Source: Oscillibacter sp. (GTDB lineage: Bacteria; Bacillota; Clostridia; Oscillospirales; Oscillospiraceae). Taken from it: 64,000 nt of DNA. The translations under genes and the position numbers were made by a program. The number at the start of each line of letters is the position of its first letter. The stretch's first letter is position 1. The notes beneath the pieces are model-generated. The model saw nothing but the letters and a program-made list of their open reading frames with translations, ran no database searches and was not told where the DNA came from. Positions 52,983 through 59,891 of this stretch are shown piece after piece. The DNA lies in the NCBI RefSeq assembly GCF_028693505.1, contig NZ_JAQUVF010000003.1, forward strand, positions 1-64,000, read 5' to 3'.

Positions 52983-53058
52983 GCGGGCGTAGCTCATCTG
53001 GTAGAGCGCCACCTTGCCAAGGTGGAGGTAGCGAGTTCGAGCCTCGTCGCCCGCTCCA
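52983..53058 (+). tRNA. tRNA-Gly (GCC)
   Basis: Full cloverleaf: acceptor GCGGGCG/CGCCCGC, anticodon arm CCACC-TTGCCAA-GGTGG with anticodon GCC, T-arm GTTCGAG, and encoded CCA. Confidence 0.97.
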
Positions 53059-53099
53059 AAAAGAAAAGACATCCTTCGGGATGTCTTTTCTTTTTGGAG
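53054..53099 (+). terminator. Terminator of tRNA-Gly, sharing the tRNA 3' end
   Basis: A perfect 21-bp stem with TTCG loop whose left arm begins with the last bases of the tRNA (CTCCA) and whose right arm contains TTTTCTTTTT. Processing must compete with this fold. Confidence 0.9.
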
Positions 53100-53196
53100 C
53101 GGGGTGGTTCGCGATTTGAGGGAAAACTTCCCGGCGGTGGGGCGGGTAAAAACGCGGCGCTTTGAACCAAGTGAAAAAGTTTGTGCAAAATAGTAG

Positions 53197-53225
53197 TTGA
53201 CATTTTCCTGCCCAATGCGTATAAT
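53197..53225 (+). promoter_or_regulatory. Sigma-A promoter of the T-box operon
   Basis: Consensus TTGACA (53197-53202), 17-nt spacer, consensus TATAAT (53220-53225). Confidence 0.95.
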
Positions 53226-53231
53226 GCAAAG

Positions 53232-53508
53232 CAATCAAATACGAAACCTATGAGCAAGAGGAGTATCCGGCGGAGGTCACCTTTCAGAGAGCTGCGGGTG
53301 GTGGGATCGCGGCAGAGAACTTTCCGGTGAATGGACTTGCGAGGGCAGAGCGAACGGCCACAGGCTCAGTAGCGGCTGACGGGAACCGCACCCGTTACCA
53401 TGGCGGCGCGTATGAAGTACGCGGAGCGAGCGGGCGCAATGCGTCAACTTGGGTGGTACCGCAGGATGGAAGTCTTGTCCCAGTTATGGGACAGGGCTTT
53501 TTTATTTT
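53232..53508 (+). promoter_or_regulatory. T-box riboswitch, tryptophan specifier
   Basis: The T-box core TGGGTGGTACCGC (53450-53462) is canonical. Stem I has AGTA (53262-53265) opposite GAA plus specifier TGG (53332-53334), the normal S-turn arrangement, with the AGAGAG and GGTGGTG motifs near its tip. TGG calls for uncharged tRNA-Trp. The terminator (about 53470-53507) is AGTCTTGTCCC with its complement and TTTTTT. Uncharged tRNA-Trp would favour read-through into the ABC importer genes. Confidence 0.95.
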
Positions 53509-53528
53509 TATCTGAGGAGGACGGAAAC

Positions 53529-53597
53529 ATGAAACAGGATACCAGACGATGGCGCGGCGCCAAGCAGCAGAACCTGAGCCGTCATCCACACTTTTAA
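53529..53597 (+). CDS. 22-residue small ORF with a Trp codon, between T-box and importer
   Basis: ATG at 53529 has a strong AGGAGG (53515-53520) 8 nt upstream; the frame encodes a basic peptide (RRWRGAKQQNLSRHPHF at its end) with a single Trp at codon 8 and stops at TAA 30 nt before the lipoprotein gene. It lies after the T-box terminator and so is itself Trp-regulated. It could be a leader peptide adding translation-based control, or a real small protein. No family recognised. Confidence 0.5.
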   Translation: MKQDTRRWRGAKQQNLSRHPHF

Positions 53598-53626
53598 AAT
53601 ACTGAATTTGAATGGAGAAATTAACC

Positions 53627-54643
53627 ATGAAAAACTTTCATAAATTTTTATCTGCCGCGCTGGCTTTGACGCTGGCCCTCTCCCTGAGTGCCTGCGGCGG
53701 CAAAGCCGAACCGTCTGTGGACCCCAACCCTGCGCCCGGCGAGGAAGATAGCGCCAAGTATCTCATCGGCATCTCCCAGTTCGGGGAGCACGCCTCACTG
53801 GACAACTGCCGGGAAGGCTTTTTGCAGGGACTTGAGCAGGCGGGTCTCGTGGAGGGCGAGGATTTCACGTTGGACTATCAAAACGCCGGCTTTGACCCCG
53901 CCGTTGCAACACAGATCGGGCAGGGCTTTTCTGCGGAGAATGCGGATTTGATGGTGGGAATCGCCACGCCTTCCGCAGTGGCTTGCTATGCCGCCGCCGA
54001 GGATAAAGACATCCCCGTGATCTTCACCGCCATCACCGACCCCGTGGAGGCAAAACTGGACACCGGAAACGTGACCGGCACCTCCGACAAGCTCCCGGTG
54101 GAGGCCCAGCTGGACATGATCCGCCAGATGCAGCCCAACGCCAAGACCATCGGCATCATCTACACCACCAGCGAAGCAAACTCCGTTTCCGCCATCGCGG
54201 AGTATCAGGAGAAGGCGTCGGACTACGGCTTCACCGTGGATGTGGTGGGTGTTACCGCCCAGTCCGAGGTGACACAGGCTGTCGACACGCTGATCGCCCA
54301 CGGCGTGGACTGCTTTTCTAATCTCACCGACAACACCGTGGTGGGTGTGCTGGCTGCGATTCTGGAAAAGACCAATGAAGTGGGGATCCCCGTCTATGGC
54401 TCCGAGGTGGAGCAGGTGAAGCTGGGCTGCGTGGCTGCCGCCGGCATCGACTACGTGCAGCTGGGCATCAAGACAGGACTCATGGCCGCCAAGGTCCTGC
54501 GGGGCGAGGCCGCCTGCGAGGATTTGCAGTACGAGACCATCACCGATTACAACACGTACGTGAACTCCGAGGCGCTGGACGCCATGGGCATCACGCTCCC
54601 ACAGGCGGTGGCTGACAAGGCTGTGGAGGCCGCGCAGGCCTGA
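53627..54643 (+). CDS. trpX: TrpX-like ABC transporter substrate-binding lipoprotein
   Basis: 338 residues. Signal peptide with lipobox LSAC (lipidation near Cys22), then a periplasmic-binding fold of the COG2984 type: IGISQFGEHASLDNCREGF, MVGIATPSAVACYAA, PVIFTAITDPVEAKL and GIIYTTSEANSVS. COG2984 proteins with COG4120 permease and COG1101 ATPase form TrpXYZ-type importers, known to lie behind Trp T-boxes. ATG 53627 fits the GGAG site better than ATG 53612. A paralogue lies at the window end. Confidence 0.9.
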   Translation: MKNFHKFLSAALALTLALSLSACGGKAEPSVDPNPAPGEEDSAKYLIGISQFGEHASLDNCREGFLQGLEQAGLVEGEDFTLDYQNAGFDPAVATQIGQGFSAENADLMVGIATPSAVACYAAAEDKDIPVIFTAITDPVEAKLDTGNVTGTSDKLPVEAQLDMIRQMQPNAKTIGIIYTTSEANSVSAIAEYQEKASDYGFTVDVVGVTAQSEVTQAVDTLIAHGVDCFSNLTDNTVVGVLAAILEKTNEVGIPVYGSEVEQVKLGCVAAAGIDYVQLGIKTGLMAAKVLRGEAACEDLQYETITDYNTYVNSEALDAMGITLPQAVADKAVEAAQA

Positions 54644-54671
54644 GAACGATACCCTACTATAACAAGGAAAA

Positions 54672-54703
54672 AGCGCGCTCCCCACGGCCTCAGTTGTGGG
54701 GAG
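54672..54703 (+). terminator. Hairpin between importer lipoprotein and permease genes
   Basis: GCGCTCCCCAC and exact complement around a 10-nt loop, with no T-run. It probably lets the lipoprotein mRNA part outlive the rest, a common pattern for binding-protein genes. Confidence 0.6.
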
Positions 54704-54752
54704 CGCAGGCCCGCCTTCGCGGCGGCGCTTACTTTCTGAGAGGAGTGGTTTT

Positions 54753-55691
54753 ATGATCGACCTGCTGCTCAGCACGCTGACGCAGGGACTGATTTATGCG
54801 TTGATTTCCTTTGGCGTCTACATCACCTATTCCATTTTGGATTTCCCTGATCTGGGTGTGGACGGCACCTTTCCCCTTGGCGCGGCGGTCACCGCCGTGC
54901 TGCTGGTTCGGGGCGTGGACCCGTGGATGACGCTGGTGATCGCCCTGGCGGTGGGCGCACTGGCGGGATTGTTCACCGGAATCATCAACGTGTGCCTGAA
55001 GGTGCGCAATCTCCTGGCGGGTATCATCACCATGACCGCGCTGTTTTCCGTCAATCTCCAGATCGCCGGGTCGAACCTGACGGTGGAGCGAAGCGTGGAT
55101 ACCATTTTCACTGCCCCGCTCACCATGGCGCTTTTCGGCAAGCTGGGACTGATGGAGCGCAAGCTGATCGTCTCGCTGGTGCTGGTGATCGTGGTCAAGC
55201 TGCTGATGGACGGGTACTTTCGCACCAAGTCCGGCCTGCTGCTGCGGGCGGTGGGCGATAACGCGGGACTCGTCACAACGCTTGGCAAGAACCGGGGCGT
55301 GGTGAAAATTCTGGGGCTTGTGATCTCCAACGCGCTGGTGGCGCTGGCGGGCTGCGTCGTCTGCCATGAACAGCGCAGCTTTTCCGCCACCATGGGCACC
55401 GGCCAGCTGGTTTACGGTCTGGCGGCGGTCATCATCGGCGTCTCTCTAGCAAATTTCTACGCCGGCTCTGCCCCGGCCCGGGCGCTGCGGGGCGTCCGCG
55501 GCGCGCGCTTTTTCGCCTCCCCCACCGGCACCACTGCCGTCGTCCTCGGCAGCATTCTCTACAAGCTCTGCATTCAGGTGGCGCTGAGTGTGGGCCTTCC
55601 CGCCAATATGATGAAACTCGTCACCGCCATCTTGTTTTTGCTGGTGCTGGTGCTGTCGGGAAGGAAAGGAGAGGCGATCATCCATGCTTGA
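54753..55691 (+). CDS. trpY: TrpY-like ABC transporter permease
   Basis: 312 residues, about eight helices, COG4120 permease. ISFGVYITYSILDFPDLGVDGTFPLGAAV at the start is typical of the family (the D-L-x-V-D-G-x-F box). An Arg/Ala-rich insert (about 236-258) before the last helices is missing in the paralogue at 62269. GAGAGGAG is 9 nt upstream; overlaps the ATPase gene by 8 nt. Confidence 0.92.
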   Translation: MIDLLLSTLTQGLIYALISFGVYITYSILDFPDLGVDGTFPLGAAVTAVLLVRGVDPWMTLVIALAVGALAGLFTGIINVCLKVRNLLAGIITMTALFSVNLQIAGSNLTVERSVDTIFTAPLTMALFGKLGLMERKLIVSLVLVIVVKLLMDGYFRTKSGLLLRAVGDNAGLVTTLGKNRGVVKILGLVISNALVALAGCVVCHEQRSFSATMGTGQLVYGLAAVIIGVSLANFYAGSAPARALRGVRGARFFASPTGTTAVVLGSILYKLCIQVALSVGLPANMMKLVTAILFLLVLVLSGRKGEAIIHA

Positions 55692-56457
55692 GGTACGAAA
55701 TATCACAAAGGTCTACAACCCCGGCAGCGTGACGGAGCAGCGCCTGTTTGAGAATTTCTCCCTGACGGTGGACGACGGGCAGTTTGTGGCCATCGTTGGC
55801 AGCAACGGCAGCGGAAAGACCTCCCTGCTCAACATCATCTGCGGCTCCATTCCCGTTGACGGAGGCGATGTGCTGGTAGGCGGCAAGAATATCACCCGGA
55901 TGAAGGACTACAAGCGCTATGCCACCATGGGTCGGGTCTATCAGGACCCCGGGGCGGGGACCTGCCCCAACCTGACCATGCTGGAAAACCTGTCTCTGGC
56001 AGATCACAAGGGCCAGCCCTTCGGCCTTGGGCGGGGCGTCAATCGCAAACGCCGGGACTTTTACCGCCAGCAGCTCCAGTCCCTGGGACTGGGGCTGGAG
56101 GATAAGCTGGATGTGCGCATGGGCGCTCTTTCCGGCGGCCAGCGGCAGGCCGTGGCGCTGCTGATGGCCACCATGACGCCGCTGCAATTCCTGATCCTGG
56201 ATGAGCACACGGCGGCGCTGGACCCCAAGACTGCGGAGGTCATCATGCGCCTGACCGATCAGGTGGTGCGGGAGAAGCACCTCACCGCCATGATGGTGAC
56301 CCACAATCTGCGCTACGCCGTGGAGTACGGCGACCGCATTTTGATGATGAACCGGGGACAGGTGGTGCTGGACCGGGCCGGTGCGGAAAAAGCCGCCACG
56401 TCCACGGAGGATATTCTGAGCATGTTCAACCGCATCTCCATGGAGTGCGGCAGCTAA
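55684..56457 (+). CDS. trpZ: TrpZ-like ABC transporter ATP-binding protein
   Basis: 257 residues, COG1101 ATPase. Walker A GSNGSGKTSLLN (about 39-50), Q-loop region RVYQDPGAGTCPNLTM, signature LSGGQRQAV, Walker B FLILDEHTAALDPKT and switch His in MVTHNLRYAVEYG. Powers Trp (inferred) import with the two preceding products. Confidence 0.94.
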   Translation: MLEVRNITKVYNPGSVTEQRLFENFSLTVDDGQFVAIVGSNGSGKTSLLNIICGSIPVDGGDVLVGGKNITRMKDYKRYATMGRVYQDPGAGTCPNLTMLENLSLADHKGQPFGLGRGVNRKRRDFYRQQLQSLGLGLEDKLDVRMGALSGGQRQAVALLMATMTPLQFLILDEHTAALDPKTAEVIMRLTDQVVREKHLTAMMVTHNLRYAVEYGDRILMMNRGQVVLDRAGAEKAATSTEDILSMFNRISMECGS

Positions 56458-56476
56458 GGCACCTGTTAAGGGAGGA

Positions 56477-56519
56477 AAGGACCGTCCCCGCGGAGAGCGG
56501 GGACGATCCTTTTTTCTTG
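56477..56519 (+). terminator. Terminator of the T-box importer operon
   Basis: GGACCGTCCCCGC and its near-complement around GGAGA, followed by TTTTTTCTT. Confidence 0.88.
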
Positions 56520-56734
56520 CCGCGGCCCGGAATGCGGTCCTTGGGGCGCGGCGTCGGCGGCCTGCGGCATTTCAGGCGCTCACGGCAGCGGCCCTTTTTA
56601 TTTACTACCATGCTGATTTATGATATGATAATAAAAAGGCCAGATTTTCAGAAAGTGCTCAAAATAAAAAGACAATGAAGAGAATAAAATGACGGTTGTC
56701 AACAAATTATCAACAGCTTGCAAGATTTTAAAAA
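56520..56734. other. Intergenic stretch without a recognised feature
   Basis: The first half is GC-rich, the second (from about 56600) AT-rich. A TTATCAACA (56707-56715) is one base from a DnaA box, but isolated. No ORF, RNA motif or promoter pair is convincing. Confidence 0.5.
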
Positions 56735-56772
56735 AGAAAAACCTCAGAGCCGTTGCGGCTCTAAGGTTTTTA
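56735..56772 (-). terminator. Terminator of tRNA-Val
   Basis: On the minus strand AAAACCTTAGAGCCG-CAA-CGGCTCTGAGGTTTTT, ending in a T-run. Confidence 0.88.
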
Positions 56773-56849
56773 TGGTGGACGATACAGGACTCGAACCTGT
56801 GACCCCCTGCACGTCAAGCAGGTGCTCTAGCCAGCTGAGCTAATCGTCC
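56773..56849 (-). tRNA. tRNA-Val (GAC)
   Basis: Acceptor GGACGAT/ATCGTCC, D-arm TTAGCTCAGCTGGCTAGAG, anticodon loop TTGACGT with anticodon GAC, T-arm GGTTCGAGTCC, encoded CCA. Confidence 0.97.
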
Positions 56850-56959
56850 GAAGCGGAACGTATATAGAATACACGAACTTTCCCCATTTGTCAACATCTT
56901 TTTTCTGATTTACCACGCTTTTCAAATCAAAAAACAACAGGAACAGGAGAACTCCTTTT

Positions 56960-57694
56960 ATGAGACAGGTTGCATTGATTACCGGCGCTTCCCGGGGGAT
57001 CGGGCGTGCCATTGCCGAAGAACTGGCGGCGGAGGGCTGGGCCGTCTGCATCAATTATCTGGAGCGCCGGGAAGCTGCCGAGGAGGTGGCCTGCCACATC
57101 CGCGCAGGCGGGGGGGAGGCCATGGCGGTGTGCGCCGACGTGGCGGACCGCGCAGCGGTGGAGGCCATGGTGCGGGCTGTGGAGGAGGACTGGGGGGGCG
57201 TTGCCCTTCTGGTGAACAATGCGGGCATTTCCCGTCAGGGCCTTTTTCAGGACCTCAGCGACGCGGATTGGGACAGGACGCTGGCGGTAAATCTCACCGG
57301 CGCCAAAAATACCATTCAGGCTGTGCTGCCCCGGATGCTGCATGAAAAACGGGGCTGCATCGTCAATATTTCCTCCATCTGGGGTCTGCGGGGCGCCAGC
57401 TGCGAGGTGGCCTACGCCTGTTCCAAGGCGGCGGTGGTGGGACTGACCCGTTCACTGGCCCTGGAGCTGGCCCCCTCCGGCATTCGGGTAAACGCGGTGG
57501 CGCCGGGCTGCATTGAAACGGACATGGTCCGGATGCTGGGGGAGGAGACCCGATCCTTGCTGGTGGAGCAGACCCCGCTGGGGCGGCTGGGTACGCCCCG
57601 GGATATCGCGCAGGCGGTGGCCTTTTTGGCCTCCCAAAAGGCGTCCTTCCTCACGGGGCAGGTGCTTACCGCCGACGGAGGCTTTATTGTCTGA
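56960..57694 (+). CDS. FabG-like short-chain dehydrogenase/reductase
   Basis: 244 residues. NAD(P)-binding TGASRGIGRAIAEELA (about 8-23), NNAG at about 86-89, Ser in NISSIWG, catalytic Tyr-x-x-x-Lys in VAYACSKAAV, and C-terminal GIRVNAVAPGCIETDM. This matches 3-oxoacyl-ACP reductase FabG, but no other fatty-acid gene is nearby, so it may be a related SDR. GGAG precedes the ATG. Confidence 0.88.
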   Translation: MRQVALITGASRGIGRAIAEELAAEGWAVCINYLERREAAEEVACHIRAGGGEAMAVCADVADRAAVEAMVRAVEEDWGGVALLVNNAGISRQGLFQDLSDADWDRTLAVNLTGAKNTIQAVLPRMLHEKRGCIVNISSIWGLRGASCEVAYACSKAAVVGLTRSLALELAPSGIRVNAVAPGCIETDMVRMLGEETRSLLVEQTPLGRLGTPRDIAQAVAFLASQKASFLTGQVLTADGGFIV

Positions 57695-57697
57695 GAG

Positions 57698-57730
57698 AAA
57701 AAACGAGCCGCAGCTGCGGCTCGTTTTTTT
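57698..57730. terminator. Bidirectional terminator
   Basis: AAAAAACGAGCCGCAG and its immediate complement ending TTTTTTT, between the reductase and the convergent repressor gene. Confidence 0.93.
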
Positions 57731-58484
57731 ATGCTTTTCCCGGCAGTGGCGGGGCGTGGACGATGACCCTTCCAAAGCAGACCAGCATGCGGCCGCTGGA
57801 GGGGGTGAACATCACATCCGCGTCCGCCCGGGCCCGATTCAGGGAAAACAGATACACAATGCCCGCCGGGTCCTTGTAATATTGTTTGCACAAGATGTCT
57901 CCATCCACGCAGAAAATGCCCACGTCGCCCGCTTTGAGCGGGTCCCGGTTCACATAGGCCACGGAGCCGTCTGCAATGAAGGGGGCCATGGAATCGCCCT
58001 GAATGCGGACGGCAAACTCCGCCGCCTGAGGCACCTCGTCTGTAACGGGTGTATAGTCAAAGTCCTCCCCAAACACCGGCGCGGCGTATCCCGCGGCTGC
58101 GGGGCTCCGGTACAGCGGAATGACCCGAGGCTCCTGCGCCGGTTCTCTGGCGGTCTCCAAATCGTCCCGATAGGCGCACAGCGCGTCCACCACGGAGCAT
58201 ACCGTCTCCCGTCCCTTGGGGGAAAGGCCCCGGTAATGGTCGATCAGCTGCCGCTCGGTATGCGAGAGCACCTGCCTTGCCCGATGAAAGCTGTCCTGAA
58301 ACAGCACGTTGGGGTCCGTGTCCAGACAGTCGAACAGGCGGAGCATAACCTCTTCCTTGGGAAAGCTGATATTCTTTTCATAGTTGCTGACCGCGGAAGG
58401 TGACACGCCCAGCAATGCCGCAAGCTCTGCCCGGGACAAGCCGATCTCTTCCCGGCGAAGCTGCATGCGCTCTCCAAATTTCAT
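57729..58484 (-). CDS. XRE/S24 (LexA- or CI-like) transcriptional regulator
   Basis: 251 residues. HTH_3 domain (about 1-60, IGLSRAELAALLGVSPSAVSNYEKNISFPK), a helical linker, then an S24 peptidase-type domain (about 130-250) with the nucleophile Ser in RIQGDSMAPFIADGS and a Lys in ILCKQYYKD, as in self-cleaving CI/LexA-type repressors. ATG 58484 has GGAGG 8 nt upstream. Four palindromic sites and two divergent promoters lie just upstream, so autoregulation is likely. It is not within a recognisable prophage. Confidence 0.9.
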   Translation of the reverse strand: MKFGERMQLRREEIGLSRAELAALLGVSPSAVSNYEKNISFPKEEVMLRLFDCLDTDPNVLFQDSFHRARQVLSHTERQLIDHYRGLSPKGRETVCSVVDALCAYRDDLETAREPAQEPRVIPLYRSPAAAGYAAPVFGEDFDYTPVTDEVPQAAEFAVRIQGDSMAPFIADGSVAYVNRDPLKAGDVGIFCVDGDILCKQYYKDPAGIVYLFSLNRARADADVMFTPSSGRMLVCFGRVIVHAPPLPGKA

Positions 58485-58513
58485 AGCCGTCACCTCCTCA
58501 ATCTTCTTTCCTT

Positions 58514-58542
58514 ATCCTACCCGATTTCAGCACACCTGTCAA
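58514..58542 (-). promoter_or_regulatory. Sigma-A promoter of the XRE/S24 regulator
   Basis: Minus strand TTGACA, 17-nt spacer, TAGGAT. Operator O1 begins 10 nt upstream of the -35 box. Confidence 0.85.
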
Positions 58543-58552
58543 TTTATTTTTC

Positions 58553-58656
58553 ACAAGTTTCTTGTAAAAATAATCTTGACATCACAAGAAACTTGTGTTA
58601 ATGTATCTGTATTCACAAGAAACTTGTAAATAACGGCTGAATTTACAAGAACTTGT
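58553..58656. promoter_or_regulatory. Four ACAAG-N2/3-CTTGT operators
   Basis: Palindromes at 58553-58565 (ACAAGTTTCTTGT), 58584-58596 and 58615-58627 (both ACAAGAAACTTGT) and 58645-58656 (ACAAGAACTTGT, one base shorter). Centres are 31, 31 and about 30 bp apart, i.e. close to three helical turns, so bound dimers would face the same side. They are almost certainly sites of the adjacent XRE/S24 protein. Confidence 0.85.
58576..58604 (+). promoter_or_regulatory. Plus-strand promoter with operator O2 inside its spacer
   Basis: TTGACA (58576-58581), 17-nt spacer containing the whole ACAAGAAACTTGT site, TAATGT (58599-58604). Repression by blocking RNA polymerase is expected. No annotated gene lies downstream before the terminator at 58708-58742. 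Confidence 0.75.
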
Positions 58657-58707
58657 CGAACCGGGCAAAAAGCCGTCGCAAAGTCTGCAAGCAGCGTACA
58701 GCAAATA

Positions 58708-58742
58708 AAAAAATCCCGAATGCTTGCGCATTCAGGATTTTT
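58708..58742. terminator. Bidirectional terminator of tRNA-Tyr/Thr
   Basis: AAATCCCGAATGC-TTGC-GCATTCAGGATTTTT with A/T runs on both sides; it would also end the plus-strand transcript from 58611. Confidence 0.88.
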
Positions 58743-58826
58743 GGTGGGAGAGGGTGGATTCGAACCACCGAAGCCGAAGGCAACAGATTTACAGTCTGCC
58801 CCATTTGACCGCTCTGGAACTCTCCC
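58742..58826 (-). tRNA. tRNA-Tyr (GTA)
   Basis: Class II tRNA with a long variable arm; acceptor GGGAGAG/CTCTCCC, anticodon loop CTGTAAA with anticodon GTA, T-arm GGTTCGAATCC, encoded CCA. Confidence 0.97.
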
Positions 58827-58835
58827 ATATTCGTT

Positions 58836-58911
58836 TGGAGCTGGTGGACGGATTCGAACCCCCGACCTGCTGATTACAAATCAGCTGCTCTACCAGCTGA
58901 GCTACACCAGC
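58836..58911 (-). tRNA. tRNA-Thr (TGT)
   Basis: Acceptor GCTGGTG/CACCAGC on the plus strand, anticodon loop TTTGTAA with anticodon TGT, T-arm GGTTCGAATCC, encoded CCA. Co-transcribed with tRNA-Tyr. Confidence 0.97.
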
Positions 58912-58930
58912 AGTTCCAACAGCAGGATTT

Positions 58931-58959
58931 ATCTTATCAGATGAATCGCGTTTTGTCAA
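58931..58959 (-). promoter_or_regulatory. Promoter of tRNA-Thr/tRNA-Tyr
   Basis: Minus strand TTGACA, 17-nt spacer, TAAGAT, 19 nt before the mature tRNA-Thr. Confidence 0.9.
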
Positions 58960-58972
58960 CATCTTTTTCGCA

Positions 58973-58998
58973 TTTTGTTTGATTGTTTTGTTTGATTG
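58973..58998 (+). repeat. Tandem 13-bp repeat
   Basis: TTTTGTTTGATTG occurs twice head to tail just before the zinc-ribbon gene. It could be a regulator site or slippage product. Confidence 0.85.
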
Positions 58999-59013
58999 AA
59001 AGGAGAAAGCCTG

Positions 59014-59202
59014 ATGCATAGAGTCCATTGCCGCCCGGGGCGGCATACGTTGCTGTGCACATTGTGCGCTCGGGAGATCACGGAGGGAGAGGAATATTGG
59101 GCCTGCAACGGCAGCCGTGTGTGCGCGGACTGTCTTGCGGAATTTGCCCGGCAGGAGCTGTGCGCCTGCCACGAAACACGGGGAAGGGAGACTTTGCAAT
59201 GA
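59014..59202 (+). CDS. Small cysteine-rich (zinc-ribbon-like) protein
   Basis: 62 residues with CTLCAREI, CNG, CADCLAEF and CACH, enough for one treble-clef or ribbon zinc site. AGGAG is 8 nt before the ATG at 59014. It opens a cassette of three genes joined by ATGA overlaps. Resembles small zinc proteins of clostridial mobile elements; no named family. Confidence 0.7.
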   Translation: MHRVHCRPGRHTLLCTLCAREITEGEEYWACNGSRVCADCLAEFARQELCACHETRGRETLQ

Positions 59203-59408
59203 CGTTGATCGAATTGTCGTTTCTGTATGCGGACAGCGCCGCGATCATCTACAATCGCATGCAGGAGTTGCGCCGGCAGGCGCAGCAGGACCTGGAGCAT
59301 GCCCGCGCGCTTGAGCGCCGCATCGAGGAGCTGCTGCCGCTGTGGCGGGACATGCGGGACATGACGCGCCGCACGGCGCACTATTACGACAGGAGGCGCC
59401 ACGGATGA
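59199..59408 (+). CDS. Small coiled-coil protein
   Basis: 69 residues, almost all helical, with RMQELRRQAQQDLEHARALE and a basic end. The ATG overlaps the stop of the zinc-ribbon gene, and its own stop overlaps the next start, so it is a true member of the cassette. No family recognised. Confidence 0.7.
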   Translation: MTLIELSFLYADSAAIIYNRMQELRRQAQQDLEHARALERRIEELLPLWRDMRDMTRRTAHYYDRRRHG

Positions 59409-59701
59409 GAAACCGGGATTTTGACGCCCGCAGCAGCGAATGGCTGGGAGACATGGTTGTTTGGCTGCAGGAAAATGCCAACGACAACTCGGAGCTCCTG
59501 ACCCGCCTTTTTCAAAATCTTCGCCGGGCCAGGCAGCAGGATCTGACGGCTCGTCAGCGGCAAGTGTTGGCCCTTTACTACGATCAGGGGATGACCATGC
59601 CGCAAATTGCCGGGCAGCTGGGGGTAAACTGCTCCACGGTGTCCCGCACCATCCGCCGGGCCAAGCGGCGCTTGTACCGCTCTTTGCGGTATAGTCTGTA
59701 A
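59405..59701 (+). CDS. Sigma-70 region 4-like helix-turn-helix protein
   Basis: 98 residues. The C-terminal half reads LTARQRQVLALYYDQGMTMP then IAGQLGVNCSTVSRTIRRAK, a sigma region 4 / ECF-like HTH, without region 2. Such proteins occur in clostridial integrative elements and phages as late-gene or transfer regulators. Here no other element genes are adjacent. Overlaps the coiled-coil gene by 4 nt. Confidence 0.8.
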   Translation: MRNRDFDARSSEWLGDMVVWLQENANDNSELLTRLFQNLRRARQQDLTARQRQVLALYYDQGMTMPQIAGQLGVNCSTVSRTIRRAKRRLYRSLRYSL

Positions 59702-59703
59702 AG

Positions 59704-59800
59704 GCAGCGCCGCACAAAAACCGCCTGACGGCTTTGCCTATGTGCTACTTGCATAGTTTTCGCCATTCGCGCACAATCTTTATGCGGTGTCACCTCATTA
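59704..59800. repeat. Possible short inverted-repeat element
   Basis: GCGCCGCACAAAAA at the left and the complement of ACACCGCATAAAGA at the right match at 10 of 14 positions, with an internal CTATG/CATAG hairpin. It resembles small non-coding repeats in clostridial genomes; other genome copies would be needed to support it. Confidence 0.3.
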
Positions 59801-59810
59801 CATTTCCCTC

Positions 59811-59839
59811 TTGTGGTTTTCCATTTGAACCCGTATAAT
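59811..59839 (+). promoter_or_regulatory. Sigma-A promoter for the second YitT gene
   Basis: TTGTGG (59811-59816), 17-nt spacer, TATAAT (59834-59839). Confidence 0.75.
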
Positions 59840-59891
59840 TGCTGTGGAAGGACCGCGTCAGGTCCGAAGGAATGACCGGGAGGATTCAATC

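Noticed and set aside
56699-56715. DnaA boxes or replication origin near TTATCAACA
   Set aside because: One near-match only, with no cluster, no dnaA/dnaN nearby and no AT-rich unwinding array.
58720-58944. 74-codon plus-strand ORF over tRNA-Tyr and tRNA-Thr
   Set aside because: It is the translated complement of two tRNAs, a recurrent false protein in databases.
57729-59701. Prophage or integrative element around the XRE/S24 repressor and sigma-like gene
   Set aside because: No integrase, excisionase, structural, lysis or transfer gene, and no att-like duplication of the tRNA ends was seen; flanking genes are ordinary.
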